The position numbers and the translations under genes are program-made. DNA of 6,504 nt from Nitrococcus sp. (lineage in GTDB: Bacteria > Pseudomonadota > Gammaproteobacteria > Nitrococcales > Nitrococcaceae), in NCBI GenBank assembly GCA_030452365.1, contig JAKDMK010000141.1:1-6504 (forward strand). The letters are read 5' to 3'. The notes under the pieces were generated by a model that made no database searches, had not been told where the DNA came from, and saw only the letters and a program-made list of their open reading frames with translations. Positions within the stretch are counted from its first letter, which is position 1. Every line of letters starts with the position of its first letter. Shown piece after piece: positions 1 to 6,453 of this stretch.

Positions 1-303
1 AGGTCGAGCCAGAACGCGCGGCGGAGCGCGGAGTGCAGACGAGCGCAAGCGTGGAGCGCAAGTACTCGAAAGTATCATAAAGGCGCCCGGCAGTTGGCTC
101 CCAAGCAATCAGTGCTTACCGGCGCGGACTAAATCAAGCGTCGGTTACCGGCTCAATCGCCGTTTGGAGGAGAGCACCAAGCTAGGGTATCATATGCGTA
201 AGCACGTAGCGGGTCTCGGCTCCAATAGCGGGCGGAGGTTTCGTAACCTACATATATATAAAGCTACCGAATGTGCTGGCGGCGGCCATCGGGAGATTTA
301 ATT
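1..303. other. Gene-free region upstream of moaA
   Basis: No recognisable gene, tRNA or riboswitch is visible here. The first 60 bases are rich in GAGCGC motifs, with a 9-base direct repeat GAGCGCAAG at 41-49 and 54-62. TTACCGGC occurs twice, at 116-123 and 145-152. One plus-strand frame stays open from base 2 to a TAA at 299-301, but its translation is arginine-rich, resembles no family I know, and has its only ATG late, at about 194. The AT-rich stretch 252-262 (TATATATATAAA) sits where a moaA promoter -10 element could lie, but I see no good -35 element at 16-18 bases. The conserved features of the Moco riboswitch found upstream of E. coli moaA were not recognised. Confidence 0.5.
291..295 (+). 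promoter_or_regulatory. Ribosome binding site that sets the moaA start
   Basis: GGGAG lies 8 bases before the ATG at 304, which is good Shine-Dalgarno spacing. The in-frame ATG at 271 would add 11 residues (MCWRRPSGDLI) but would place this purine-rich site inside the coding sequence. I therefore chose 304. Confidence 0.6.
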
Positions 304-1353
304 ATGCGAATGGCATTTGACCCTAGTCGTGATCGTGACACCTGGCAACGAGCGGAAGAGGCGACCCGCCAGGGCGATGTCCTGGTTGATCGTTTTGGTC
401 GAAGCAAACGCAAGCTTCGGCTGTCGTTGACGGATCGCTGCAATTTCCGTTGCGGGTACTGCATGCCGGAAGATCCGGAGTGGACGCCCCGCCACGAGCT
501 CCTCAGCTTCGAAGAGCTGTGGGGTATTGCGCGGCTGTTTGTCTTGCGCATGGGTGTGACCAATATCCGCCTGACGGGCGGCGAGCCTTTGGTTCGCCGC
601 GGAGTGCCGGATTTCATCGAGCGGCTCAATGAGCTGCGAGCGCTGGGTTTGGAGCGCATTTCCATGACCAGCAACGCCTCGTTGCTGGATCGCCATGCCG
701 CGGCGCTGGTGAAGGCGGGTCTTGATGATGTCAATATCAGCATCGATTCCATCGACCCGGAGTGTTTTCGGAAAATGACCGGAGGCGGGGAGCTGGAGCC
801 CGTGCTGCGCGGTATACGGGCAACCCGCGATGCGGGTTTGTCGATGAAGCTCAACGCAGTCGCTATCCGGGGCGAGAACGAGAACGATGTGGTTCCGCTG
901 ACCCAATGGGCAATGAGCGAGGGCATTTCCCTTCGGTTCATCGAATTCATGCCGCTCGATGCGCGGGGCGGCTGGCAGCCCAACAAGGTGTTCACCGAGG
1001 AGGAGATCATCACTGCGCTGAAGCAGCACTTCATTGTTGAGCGGCTGACGCGCACCCGTGAGCCAGCCACCTATTATCGAATGGATGGCGACTATCGGCT
1101 TGGCATTATCTCGACCATTTCCAATCCGTTCTGCGGCAGTTGCGATCGCGTGCGGGTGACATCGACCGGCGAGATCTATCCGTGTCTGTTCTCCCCGGTA
1201 TGCACTGATCTGAAAAAGCCACTGCGCTCCGGTGCTTCGCGCGAGGAGTTGGAGCAAATCATTCGCGGCGCGGTTTGGCGCAAAGGCCGCGGTTTCGTGG
1301 AAAGCAGGGGCTATGTCGAGCGGGCCATTTCAATGCATGGCTTGGGAGGCTGA
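304..1353 (+). CDS. moaA: GTP 3',8-cyclase MoaA (radical SAM)
   Basis: Radical SAM enzyme that rearranges GTP to 3',8-cyclo-7,8-dihydro-GTP, the first step of molybdenum cofactor synthesis; its product is used by MoaC. The 349-residue protein has the family hallmarks. The N-terminal [4Fe-4S] motif CxxxCxxC is C46-C50-C53 within LTDRCNFRCGYCMP, and TGGEP at 91-95 is the SAM-binding loop. The second cluster, which binds GTP, is C277, C280 and C294 within NPFCGSCDRVR...YPC. The protein ends in Gly-Gly, as MoaA proteins do, and its length is close to the usual ~330-350. It is the first gene of a moaA-moaD-moaE cluster; GGGAGG at 1344-1349, inside its last codons, may serve as the moaD ribosome binding site. 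All catalytic residues are present, so it should be functional. Identification is firm; only the start is open (304 preferred, 271 or 310 possible). Confidence 0.96.
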   Translation: MRMAFDPSRDRDTWQRAEEATRQGDVLVDRFGRSKRKLRLSLTDRCNFRCGYCMPEDPEWTPRHELLSFEELWGIARLFVLRMGVTNIRLTGGEPLVRRGVPDFIERLNELRALGLERISMTSNASLLDRHAAALVKAGLDDVNISIDSIDPECFRKMTGGGELEPVLRGIRATRDAGLSMKLNAVAIRGENENDVVPLTQWAMSEGISLRFIEFMPLDARGGWQPNKVFTEEEIITALKQHFIVERLTRTREPATYYRMDGDYRLGIISTISNPFCGSCDRVRVTSTGEIYPCLFSPVCTDLKKPLRSGASREELEQIIRGAVWRKGRGFVESRGYVERAISMHGLGG

Positions 1354-1361
1354 AGAAAGAC

Positions 1362-1601
1362 ATGCGAATCGAGTTCTGCGGGGTTCTGCAAGAGGCCGTT
1401 GGCGATGAGGCGCTTGAGTTGTCCATCGCGACCCCAAACCGTGTGGCGGACATCCTGGAAGAGCTTGCCGAGCGGATCCCCGCACTGCAGACGCATTTGC
1501 CGCGTATAGCGTGTGCGGTGGGGGATGAGGTGATCCCACGTTCGGAAATGGTGACGGGCGATGTTCCGCTGGTCCTGCTACCGCCGGTGAGCGGCGGCTA
1601 A
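1362..1601 (+). CDS. moaD: Molybdopterin synthase small subunit MoaD (sulfur carrier)
   Basis: Ubiquitin-fold sulfur carrier. Its C-terminal glycine is adenylated by MoeB and converted to a thiocarboxylate, which supplies the dithiolene sulfurs when bound to MoaE. The 79-residue protein has the family's size (~80). It begins MRIEFCGVLQEAVG and ends PPVSGG, the C-terminal Gly-Gly tail required for activation. The frame is open upstream to an ATG at 1275, but that would overlap most of the 3' end of moaA and add 29 non-homologous residues, so ATG 1362 is chosen, 8 bases after the moaA stop. GGGAGG at 1344-1349 is rather far away (12 bases); purine-rich AAGAAAGA lies closer. Identification rests on the tail, the size and the position between moaA and moaE; the N-terminal half is less diagnostic. 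Confidence 0.93.
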   Translation: MRIEFCGVLQEAVGDEALELSIATPNRVADILEELAERIPALQTHLPRIACAVGDEVIPRSEMVTGDVPLVLLPPVSGG

Positions 1602-1612
1602 GGGGCGCTTCG

Positions 1613-2110
1613 ATGGAGCGCATCACGGATCAGGTTCTCGACGCCGAGATCCTCAAGCGCGAGACCGAGAATCCGGCGTGTGGGGCGTTGATCGTCTTCG
1701 AGGGGACGGTGCGCGATCACCATCGCGGCCGCCAAGTGCAGCGGATGGAATATACCGCCTACAAGCCCCTTGCCGAGCGTGTGCTCCAGGAGCTAGAAGA
1801 AGAGACGAAACGGCGCTTCAAGGTGGCCGAGTGTCGAATCACACATCGTGTCGGCGAGCTTGCCATCGGCGAAGCCAGCGTCGTCATCGTCGTGCGCTCG
1901 GCGCATCGGGGTGATGGCTTCGATGCAGCCGAGTGGGCCATCGACACGTTAAAGCAGCGGGTACCGATTTGGAAGAATGATTTCTACACGGACGGAACAC
2001 GCGCCTACCAAGACGGAGTCCCACTGTCTGCGTGCAGCTCGGGTGAACATGATTCGGCCCAGCGGGGTCAGGAATCCCACGCCGAGCAGCCTATGCGCAA
2101 GCAGGATTGA
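1613..2110 (+). CDS. moaE: Molybdopterin synthase catalytic subunit MoaE
   Basis: Large subunit of molybdopterin synthase, a MoaD2-MoaE2 heterotetramer that converts cyclic pyranopterin monophosphate to molybdopterin in the cytoplasm. Family signatures are GTVRDH (31-36), HRVGEL (78-83), the substrate-binding AHR (97-99), and the two lysines K114 (DTLKQRVP) and K121 (PIWKND), which match the catalytic K119 and K126 of E. coli MoaE. AGGGG at 1601-1605 lies 7 bases before the ATG and overlaps the moaD stop, so translational coupling is likely. The protein has 165 residues against about 150 in the family. The last ~30 residues (from about 136) are polar and rich in Ser, Gln and Glu, and do not resemble the usual MoaE end; they are probably a disordered tail. 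HRGDGF replaces the more common HRxxAF. Identification is firm. Confidence 0.95.
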   Translation: MERITDQVLDAEILKRETENPACGALIVFEGTVRDHHRGRQVQRMEYTAYKPLAERVLQELEEETKRRFKVAECRITHRVGELAIGEASVVIVVRSAHRGDGFDAAEWAIDTLKQRVPIWKNDFYTDGTRAYQDGVPLSACSSGEHDSAQRGQESHAEQPMRKQD

Positions 2111-2116
2111 AACAAC

Positions 2117-2162
2117 TGCCAAGGCTCGCACCGCGCACGCGGCATGGGTGCTTTGACTGGCA
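2117..2162. terminator. Possible hairpin between convergent moaE and DUF2905 genes
   Basis: The 58-base gap between the two convergent stop codons can fold into an interrupted hairpin. The outer stem is TGCCA (2117-2121) with TGGCA (2158-2162). After a 6x6 internal loop, the inner stem is GCACC (2128-2132) with GGTGC (2147-2151). CCGCGCACGCGG near the top is itself nearly palindromic. There is no run of T on either side, so a classical intrinsic terminator is not supported. The location suits a two-way terminator, but this is inference. Confidence 0.3.
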
Positions 2163-2168
2163 CGGTGT

Positions 2169-2375
2169 TTATTTGCGCAACAGCCAGAAGATCAGCGTCA
2201 GTAATAGGCTGATGATAATCGACGTAGTGATCGGGAAATAGAAGGTAAAATTATCCTTCCTGATGGCAATGTCACCCGGCAAGCCGCCAAGCCCGAGCTT
2301 GGCGATGATCGGCCAGAACAGCCCCGCCACCAAGAGACAAATTCCAATTATAATGAACAACCGCTGAAAATCCAT
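2169..2375 (-). CDS. DUF2905 family small membrane protein
   Basis: A 68-residue inner-membrane protein of unknown function. Two hydrophobic helices (about residues 5-25 and 48-66) flank a conserved polar loop: LGGLPGDIAIRKDN at 29-42, then FTFYFP at 43-48. This LPGDI...NFxFYFP pattern is the DUF2905 signature as I recall it, and the end LLRK is positively charged, as is usual. The start is MDFQRLF at 2375, preceded on the minus strand by AGGCGGG about 6-7 bases upstream. A longer reading from 2474 would add 33 residues, but its ATG lies inside the neighbouring inverted repeat and the added residues are not membrane-like. The gene follows rpiA on the same strand, separated by the repeat, and converges on moaE. 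Its role cannot be deduced from these neighbours. Confidence 0.85.
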   Translation of the reverse strand: MDFQRLFIIIGICLLVAGLFWPIIAKLGLGGLPGDIAIRKDNFTFYFPITTSIIISLLLTLIFWLLRK

Positions 2376-2443
2376 GATGGCCCGCCTGCCAGCGCTATCC
2401 GAATTGCAAGGCATGGAATGGGTTTGATTTCCCGGCCATCTCT

Positions 2444-2585
2444 CAAGCTGTTGAGAAACTACTGCGCTCGTCATCTTGAACGCGGGCGGTGCTCGAAATC
2501 CTCATGTACTGGTGTGTACACTGCGGTTTCTGCGCTCCGTCCGCGCGCAACCTGCCCTTCGCTCGCTACGTTTTTCAACAGCTTG
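2444..2585. repeat. 142-bp imperfect inverted-repeat intergenic element
   Basis: The ends are inverted repeats with 15 of 16 bases paired: CAAGCTGTTGAGAAAC at 2444-2459 and GTTTTTCAACAGCTTG at 2570-2585. The interior is also roughly symmetrical about 2512: TGTAC (2505-2509) pairs with GTACA (2516-2520), and GAAA (2495-2498) with TTTC (2527-2530). The GC-rich blocks outside these are partly complementary, so the whole unit could fold into one long hairpin. The left end also holds a small perfect hairpin, TCTCAA-GCTG-TTGAGA (2441-2456). There is no coding capacity for a transposase and no clear target-site duplication. From memory, the motif CATGAGGATTTCGAGCACC (readable here on the minus strand) recurs in intergenic repeats of various proteobacteria, so this is probably a MITE-like or REP-like dispersed element; the window contains only one copy. 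Confidence 0.75.
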
Positions 2586-3248
2586 TCAGGCAGCGGTAAG
2601 CGTCTCCACGCCCTGATCGGTTCCCAATAGAAGCACGTCGGCGGGGCGCAGGGCGAAGAGACCGGCCGTTACTACGCCGGGGATATTGTTAACCGTTTGC
2701 TCCAGATGGATCGGCTCCATAATCTGCAGGTTACGAACATCCAAGATGACATTGCCGTTGTCCGTAGTGAAGTGTTCCCGCAGCACGGGCCAACCACCGA
2801 GCTTCACCATTTCGCGCGCCACGTAGCTGCGCGCCATCGGAATGACTTCGATCGGCAGCGGGAACTGTCCCAATACATCCACGCGCTTGGACGCATCTGC
2901 GATGCAAATGAACCGCCGGCTGACCGTGGCTATGACCTTCTCGCGCGTCAGCGCGCCGCCCCCGCCCTTGATCATCTGCAGATATCGGTTGATCTCATCG
3001 GCGCCGTCGACGTATACGGGAATGTCATCCACCGCATTGAGCTCGCGCACCTCGAAACCGAGGCGGCGCAAGCGTTCGGTGGATGCCTCCGAGCTCGAAA
3101 CAACGGCATCGATAGTACCCTTGATGGACACCAGCGCATCGATAAAAAAATTCACGGTGGAACCGGTCCCGACACCGACGATGTCGGCACGTTGCAAATG
3201 CGACAACGCGGCCTCGGCCGCTGCTTTCTTTTGTTGATCTGAAGCCAT
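2586..3248 (-). CDS. rpiA: Ribose-5-phosphate isomerase A
   Basis: Interconverts ribose 5-phosphate and ribulose 5-phosphate in the non-oxidative pentose phosphate pathway (cytoplasm). The 220 residues align almost without gaps to E. coli RpiA (219). Visible motifs are the phosphate-binding GVGTGST (25-31), SSSEAST (51-57), DGADEIN (81-87), [11 protein letters not shown] (94-104), CIADASK and TDNGNVILD. The active-site residues D81, D84, K94 and E103 fall at the same positions as in E. coli. The start at 3248 is supported by GAGGA (minus strand, plus positions 3257-3261) 8 bases upstream. The gene is divergent from ilvA. Its TGA is immediately followed by the 142-bp repeat, so the transcript's 3' end would carry that hairpin. 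Identification is firm. Confidence 0.97.
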   Translation of the reverse strand: MASDQQKKAAAEAALSHLQRADIVGVGTGSTVNFFIDALVSIKGTIDAVVSSSEASTERLRRLGFEVRELNAVDDIPVYVDGADEINRYLQMIKGGGGALTREKVIATVSRRFICIADASKRVDVLGQFPLPIEVIPMARSYVAREMVKLGGWPVLREHFTTDNGNVILDVRNLQIMEPIHLEQTVNNIPGVVTAGLFALRPADVLLLGTDQGVETLTAA

Positions 3249-3280
3249 GGCTCATTTCCTCGAACAAACGCTCTATATAC

Positions 3281-3309
3281 ATCATACACGGTTGCCGTTT
3301 CGTGTTGAA
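3281..3309 (-). promoter_or_regulatory. Candidate sigma-70 promoter for rpiA
   Basis: Read on the minus strand, TATGAT (plus 3281-3286) is a good -10 element, 17 bases downstream of a weak -35, TTCAAC (plus 3304-3309). A better -35, TTGACC (plus 3310-3315), lies at a spacing of 23, which is too long. Transcription would begin about 25-30 bases before the rpiA start codon. No equally good promoter could be assigned to the divergent ilvA gene in this 150-base gap. Confidence 0.35.
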
Positions 3310-3398
3310 GGTCAATACGTTACCTGGGGCTGGCCGCCTCTGGCAGATACTGGGCTTAAGCCGGCGGGCGAACTTGCGCAGCGGATAAACGCAGGAAA

Positions 3399-4910
3399 AT
3401 GAAGGGCTATCTACAAAGAATCCTCACCGCTAGTGTCTACGACGTCGCCCGCCAGACACCGCTCGAGGATGCCGCCAATCTCTCGGCACGGCTCGGCAAT
3501 CGAATTATGCTCAAGCGCGAGGACCTGCAGCCAGTCTTCTCGTTCAAGATTCGCGGCGCCTACAACAAGATTTTGCGCCTCCAGCCTGAGCAGCTCGAAC
3601 ACGGTATTATATGTTCTTCGGCCGGCAACCATGCCCAAGGCGTTGCCCTATCCGCCAAGCGGCTCGGCATCAAGGCCACTATCGTCATGCCTCGCACCAC
3701 GCCGGGTATCAAGGTGGACGCCGTGCGCCACCTCGGTGGCCGGGTTATCCTCCATGGCGACAGCTACGATCAGGCCCGGGCGCACGCGGAACGCCTGGTG
3801 ATCGAGCGCAGTCTGACGTACATCCCGCCCTACGATGACCCGGATGTGATCGCCGGCCAGGGCACCGTCGGTATGGAGATACTCAGCCAACATGCCCATC
3901 CGCTGCACGCTGTTTTCGTCCCGGTAGGTGGCGGTGGCCTGATCGCAGGTATCGCGGTCTACATAAAACAGATCAGGCCCGAGGTGAAGATCATTAGTGT
4001 CGAGCCCGAAGACGCGCCGACCCTGCAGCGGGCCATGTCCGCCGGCCGCCGGGTGGTGCTCGATGAAGTCGGCATCTTTGTGGACGGCGTGGCCGTGCGT
4101 CAGATCGGCAAGGAGACCTTTCGTATCGCCAAGCAGGCGGTGGATGAGTGCATCCTTGTTTCCACGGATGAGGTATGTGCCGCAATCAAAGATATATTTG
4201 ACGATACACGCTGCGTGGTGGAACCGGCAGGGGCATTGGCGGTGGCCGGTTTGAAAAAATATGTAGAGACGACCGGCGTGCGTGGTCAGACACTGGTTGC
4301 CATCAATTCCGGGGCTAATATGAACTTTGGGCGCCTGTCGCACGTGGCTGAACGCGCGCAACTGGGCGAGCACCGTGAGGCCGTGCTCGCCGTTACGATT
4401 CCGGAGCGCCCAGGTAGTTTCCGTGCATTCTGCGAAACCATCGGCTCGCGTTCGATCACTGAATTTAACTACCGCTACGCGGATCCGGTCGAAGCGCATG
4501 TGTTTGCCGGAATCGCGCTCAATGACGGGCTGGAGGAAAAGGACGAGTTGATACGGCTGCTGCGCGAGCGCGGCTATCCGGTGCTCGACCTGACCGCGGA
4601 CGAAATGGCCAAGGTTCATCTGCGGCATATGGTCGGCGGCCGGGGCCACAAAGTGCGCGATGAGATCATCTATCATTTCCAGTTCCCGGAGCGCCCGGGC
4701 GCTCTGCTCAAATTCCTGCGCCAGCTTGGCCGACGATGGAATATCAGCCTCTTCCATTACCGCAATCATGGTGCCGATTATGGCCGTGTTCTGGTCGGTA
4801 TTCAGGTTCCCAAAACCCAGCGGGAAAAATTTCGGGAGTCTCTGGATACGCTTGGCTATTCCTATCGGGATGAGAGCAAGCATCCGGCCTACGCCCTGTT
4901 TTTGAGCTGA
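3399..4910 (+). CDS. ilvA: Biosynthetic threonine ammonia-lyase (threonine deaminase) IlvA
   Basis: PLP enzyme that deaminates L-threonine to 2-oxobutanoate and ammonia, the committed step of isoleucine synthesis. The 503 residues compare with 514 in E. coli. In the catalytic domain (about 1-320), SFKIRGAYNK carries the PLP lysine K50, SSAGNHAQG is at 73-81, the phosphate-binding glycine loop VGGGGL at 176-181, and SGANMNF near the domain end. Two ACT-like regulatory domains follow, at about 326-400 (VTIPERPGSF) and 421-497 (FQFPERPGALL). These are typical of the isoleucine-inhibited, valine-activated biosynthetic form, unlike the short catabolic TdcB type. The start is secure: there is no in-frame ATG, GTG or TTG back to the TAA at 3357-3359, and the N-terminus aligns with E. 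coli. AGGA at 3393-3396 is unusually close to the ATG (2 bases). The gene is divergent from rpiA. Confidence 0.97.
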   Translation: MKGYLQRILTASVYDVARQTPLEDAANLSARLGNRIMLKREDLQPVFSFKIRGAYNKILRLQPEQLEHGIICSSAGNHAQGVALSAKRLGIKATIVMPRTTPGIKVDAVRHLGGRVILHGDSYDQARAHAERLVIERSLTYIPPYDDPDVIAGQGTVGMEILSQHAHPLHAVFVPVGGGGLIAGIAVYIKQIRPEVKIISVEPEDAPTLQRAMSAGRRVVLDEVGIFVDGVAVRQIGKETFRIAKQAVDECILVSTDEVCAAIKDIFDDTRCVVEPAGALAVAGLKKYVETTGVRGQTLVAINSGANMNFGRLSHVAERAQLGEHREAVLAVTIPERPGSFRAFCETIGSRSITEFNYRYADPVEAHVFAGIALNDGLEEKDELIRLLRERGYPVLDLTADEMAKVHLRHMVGGRGHKVRDEIIYHFQFPERPGALLKFLRQLGRRWNISLFHYRNHGADYGRVLVGIQVPKTQREKFRESLDTLGYSYRDESKHPAYALFLS

Positions 4911-4974
4911 GGGCAGTGGCACGCTTGTAAGGCTCCAGTGCGGCCCGACCGGAAGCGGCAATCCCAGCTCCGAG

Positions 4975-4982
4975 AAAGGAGG
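4975..4982 (+). promoter_or_regulatory. Near-perfect Shine-Dalgarno for the acuI-like gene
   Basis: AAAGGAGG matches the 16S anti-Shine-Dalgarno almost completely and lies 5 bases before the ATG at 4988. It is clearly stronger than the sites of the other genes here, which suggests efficient translation. The 77-base gap after ilvA shows no clear promoter or terminator, so readthrough from ilvA is possible. Confidence 0.7.
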
Positions 4983-4987
4983 CGAGC

Positions 4988-5992
4988 ATGATCAGCAAGC
5001 GTTTTCGTGCCTACCGCGTCGAGCGAACCGATCAGGGCCAATACGTTCGCGGCATTCAGGCTCTCACCACCGATGACCTGCCGGACGGGGAAGTGCTCGT
5101 GCGGGTCCATTACTCCAGTTTGAACTACAAAGATGCGTTATCGGCCACCGGCAGCAAGGGTGTTACCCGCAATTACCCGCATACCCCTGGTATCGACTGC
5201 GCAGGTATTGTAGAGGAGAGCACCAGCTCAGACTGGCAGGTCGGAGACGAGGTTGTTGTCACCAGCTACGATCTGGGGGTGGACACAGACGGTGGGTTTG
5301 CCGGCTACATTCGCGTGCCGGCCGAATGGGTTCTACATTGCCCGCGGGGCCTGACCCTGCGCCAGGCGATGATCTGCGGCACGGCTGGATTCACGGCGGC
5401 GCTGTGTATGCAGGCGCTTGAGAATCATGGCATTCGACCTGATCGTGGTGAGGTGCTAGTCACTGGAGCAACCGGGGGCGTCGGCAGTATGGCCGTGAGC
5501 CTGCTCAGCGCTCAGGGTTACCGCGTCGTCGCGGCTACAGGCAAGCGGGATGCCGCAGACTGGCTGCGGAGTTTGGGAGCGCAAGAGATCCTCGCGCGGG
5601 CGGCATTACTCGACACCAGTGCTCGCCCCCTGCTCAAGGAGCGCTGGGCGGCGGCGATAGACACCGTCGGGGGCGACATTCTGACCACGGTGCTCAAGAC
5701 AATGAGCTACGGGGGAACCGTTGCCTGCTGCGGCATGGTTGCCTCGACCGAGCTGCATGCCACCGTGTTTCCTTTCATCCTGCGCGCCGTAAGCTTATTG
5801 GGCGTGGACTCGCAAAGTACGCCGCGTGCGCTGCGCGAGAGCATCTGGACCAAGCTGGCTGGGATCTGCCGGCCCGAGCCACTTGATGCGATTGCCACTG
5901 AGATCACACTGGATCAGGTGGACGAGCATATCCAGCACCTGCTAAAGGCAGAGGTGCGCGGGCGAATTCTACTCAATCCGCAGGTGTACTAA
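4988..5992 (+). CDS. acuI: AcuI/YhdH-type NADPH-dependent MDR reductase (probable acryloyl-CoA reductase)
   Basis: Zinc-independent medium-chain dehydrogenase/reductase of the YhdH/YhfP quinone-oxidoreductase-like subfamily. E. coli YhdH (AcuI) reduces acryloyl-CoA to propanoyl-CoA with NADPH. The 334 residues (E. coli 324) align throughout: [10 protein letters not shown] (43-52), [13 protein letters not shown] (61-73), [10 protein letters not shown] (131-140), the nucleotide-binding TGATGGVGS (159-167), IDTVGGD and a late GVDSQSTP. There are no zinc-binding cysteine clusters, as expected for this group. The N-terminus is about ten residues longer than in E. coli; the start is fixed by the strong ribosome binding site. 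No DMSP or propionate genes are nearby, so the substrate is inferred from family only. An alternative is a general enoyl-CoA or quinone reductase. Family assignment is firm, exact substrate less so. Confidence 0.88.
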   Translation: MISKRFRAYRVERTDQGQYVRGIQALTTDDLPDGEVLVRVHYSSLNYKDALSATGSKGVTRNYPHTPGIDCAGIVEESTSSDWQVGDEVVVTSYDLGVDTDGGFAGYIRVPAEWVLHCPRGLTLRQAMICGTAGFTAALCMQALENHGIRPDRGEVLVTGATGGVGSMAVSLLSAQGYRVVAATGKRDAADWLRSLGAQEILARAALLDTSARPLLKERWAAAIDTVGGDILTTVLKTMSYGGTVACCGMVASTELHATVFPFILRAVSLLGVDSQSTPRALRESIWTKLAGICRPEPLDAIATEITLDQVDEHIQHLLKAEVRGRILLNPQVY

Positions 5993-6045
5993 TCGCGCCA
6001 CTGGTTTACGGTTGTGTAAACAGCCTGCAGCGTAGAGGTTCATAC

Positions 6046-6258
6046 ATGTCGGAGCGTTATACCGGCGTCGTCAAGTGGTTCGACGACTCGAAGGGATACG
6101 GTTTCATCAGTCAGGAGCAAGGTCCAGATGTGTTCGTCCATTTCCGCGCAATCCGTGGCGAGGGGTTCCGCACATTGCGGGAGGGGCAGCGGGTGGAGTT
6201 CGATGTCGTCGAAAGCCCCAAGGGCCTCCAGGCGAGTGACGTGATTGCCATACTCTAG
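6046..6258 (+). CDS. Cold-shock-domain (CspA-like) RNA-binding protein
   Basis: A single cold-shock domain of 70 residues, the usual size for CspA-type RNA chaperones, which bind single-stranded RNA and DNA and melt secondary structure. It starts [24 protein letters not shown]1 is KGYGFI (16-21) and RNP2 VFVHF (29-33), with W11 and the aromatic residues of both RNP motifs intact. The loop between RNP1 and RNP2 is slightly shorter than in CspA, and the second half ([17 protein letters not shown]) fits the fold. AGAGG at 6034-6038 lies 7 bases before the ATG. There is no long 5' leader like that of cold-induced cspA: the gap after the acuI-like gene is only 53 bases. Cold induction therefore cannot be claimed, and cotranscription with the upstream gene is possible. 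The paralogue (CspA, C, D or E) cannot be named. Confidence 0.93.
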   Translation: MSERYTGVVKWFDDSKGYGFISQEQGPDVFVHFRAIRGEGFRTLREGQRVEFDVVESPKGLQASDVIAIL

Positions 6259-6369
6259 GGCCTGGGAGCGTAATCGGCCAAGCAAGACGTTGGCGTAAGC
6301 TTGCCTACGAGCAGGGATGAGATGTGCATCCGCCGGTTCCAAGATCGAAACGGCCGAGTCGCAACACTT

Positions 6370-6396
6370 AACCCATAAAGAGCAGGCTCGTGGGTT
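6370..6396. terminator. Possible hairpin terminator downstream of the cold-shock gene
   Basis: AACCCA (6370-6375) pairs perfectly with TGGGTT (6391-6396), and the loop contains a further short palindrome, GAGC-AG-GCTC. It is followed on the plus strand by CGTTT, a weak T run. It lies about 110 bases after the cold-shock stop codon, far for a dedicated terminator. A small structured element is an alternative. Confidence 0.3.
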
Positions 6397-6453
6397 CGTT
6401 TACGATGTGTAACTACTTCCCCCTTTCGCGCAGGATACCTTTTCCGTGTTGTC

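Noticed and set aside
2..301. Plus-strand frame open across the whole upstream region, possibly the end of a gene starting before the window
   Set aside because: About 99 codons without a stop can arise by chance in GC-rich DNA. The translation is arginine-rich, unlike any family I know, and it ends overlapping the moaA ribosome binding site. The sequence before base 1 would decide.
1..303. Molybdenum cofactor riboswitch upstream of moaA
   Set aside because: The conserved sequence blocks known from E. coli moaA leaders were not found by eye; a covariance-model search (Infernal with the Moco_RNA_motif model) would settle it.
298..1257. Long minus-strand open frame (319 codons) opposite moaA
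   Set aside because: It is a shadow of moaA: the plus strand has complete radical SAM motifs, while the minus translation shows no family features.
3353..3362. Perfect 10-base palindrome GGCTTAAGCC upstream of ilvA, a possible operator
   Set aside because: Palindromes of this length are expected several times by chance in 6.5 kb, and it matches no operator I can name.
3334..3367. CCGCC/GGCGG stem before ilvA, considered as an attenuator
   Set aside because: The stem is only 5 bases, there is no T run, and there is no leader peptide with Ile, Val or Leu codons.
3648..4961. Long minus-strand open frame (437 codons) opposite ilvA
   Set aside because: Shadow of ilvA caused by GC-rich codon use. 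IlvA is complete, with catalytic lysine and both ACT-like domains.
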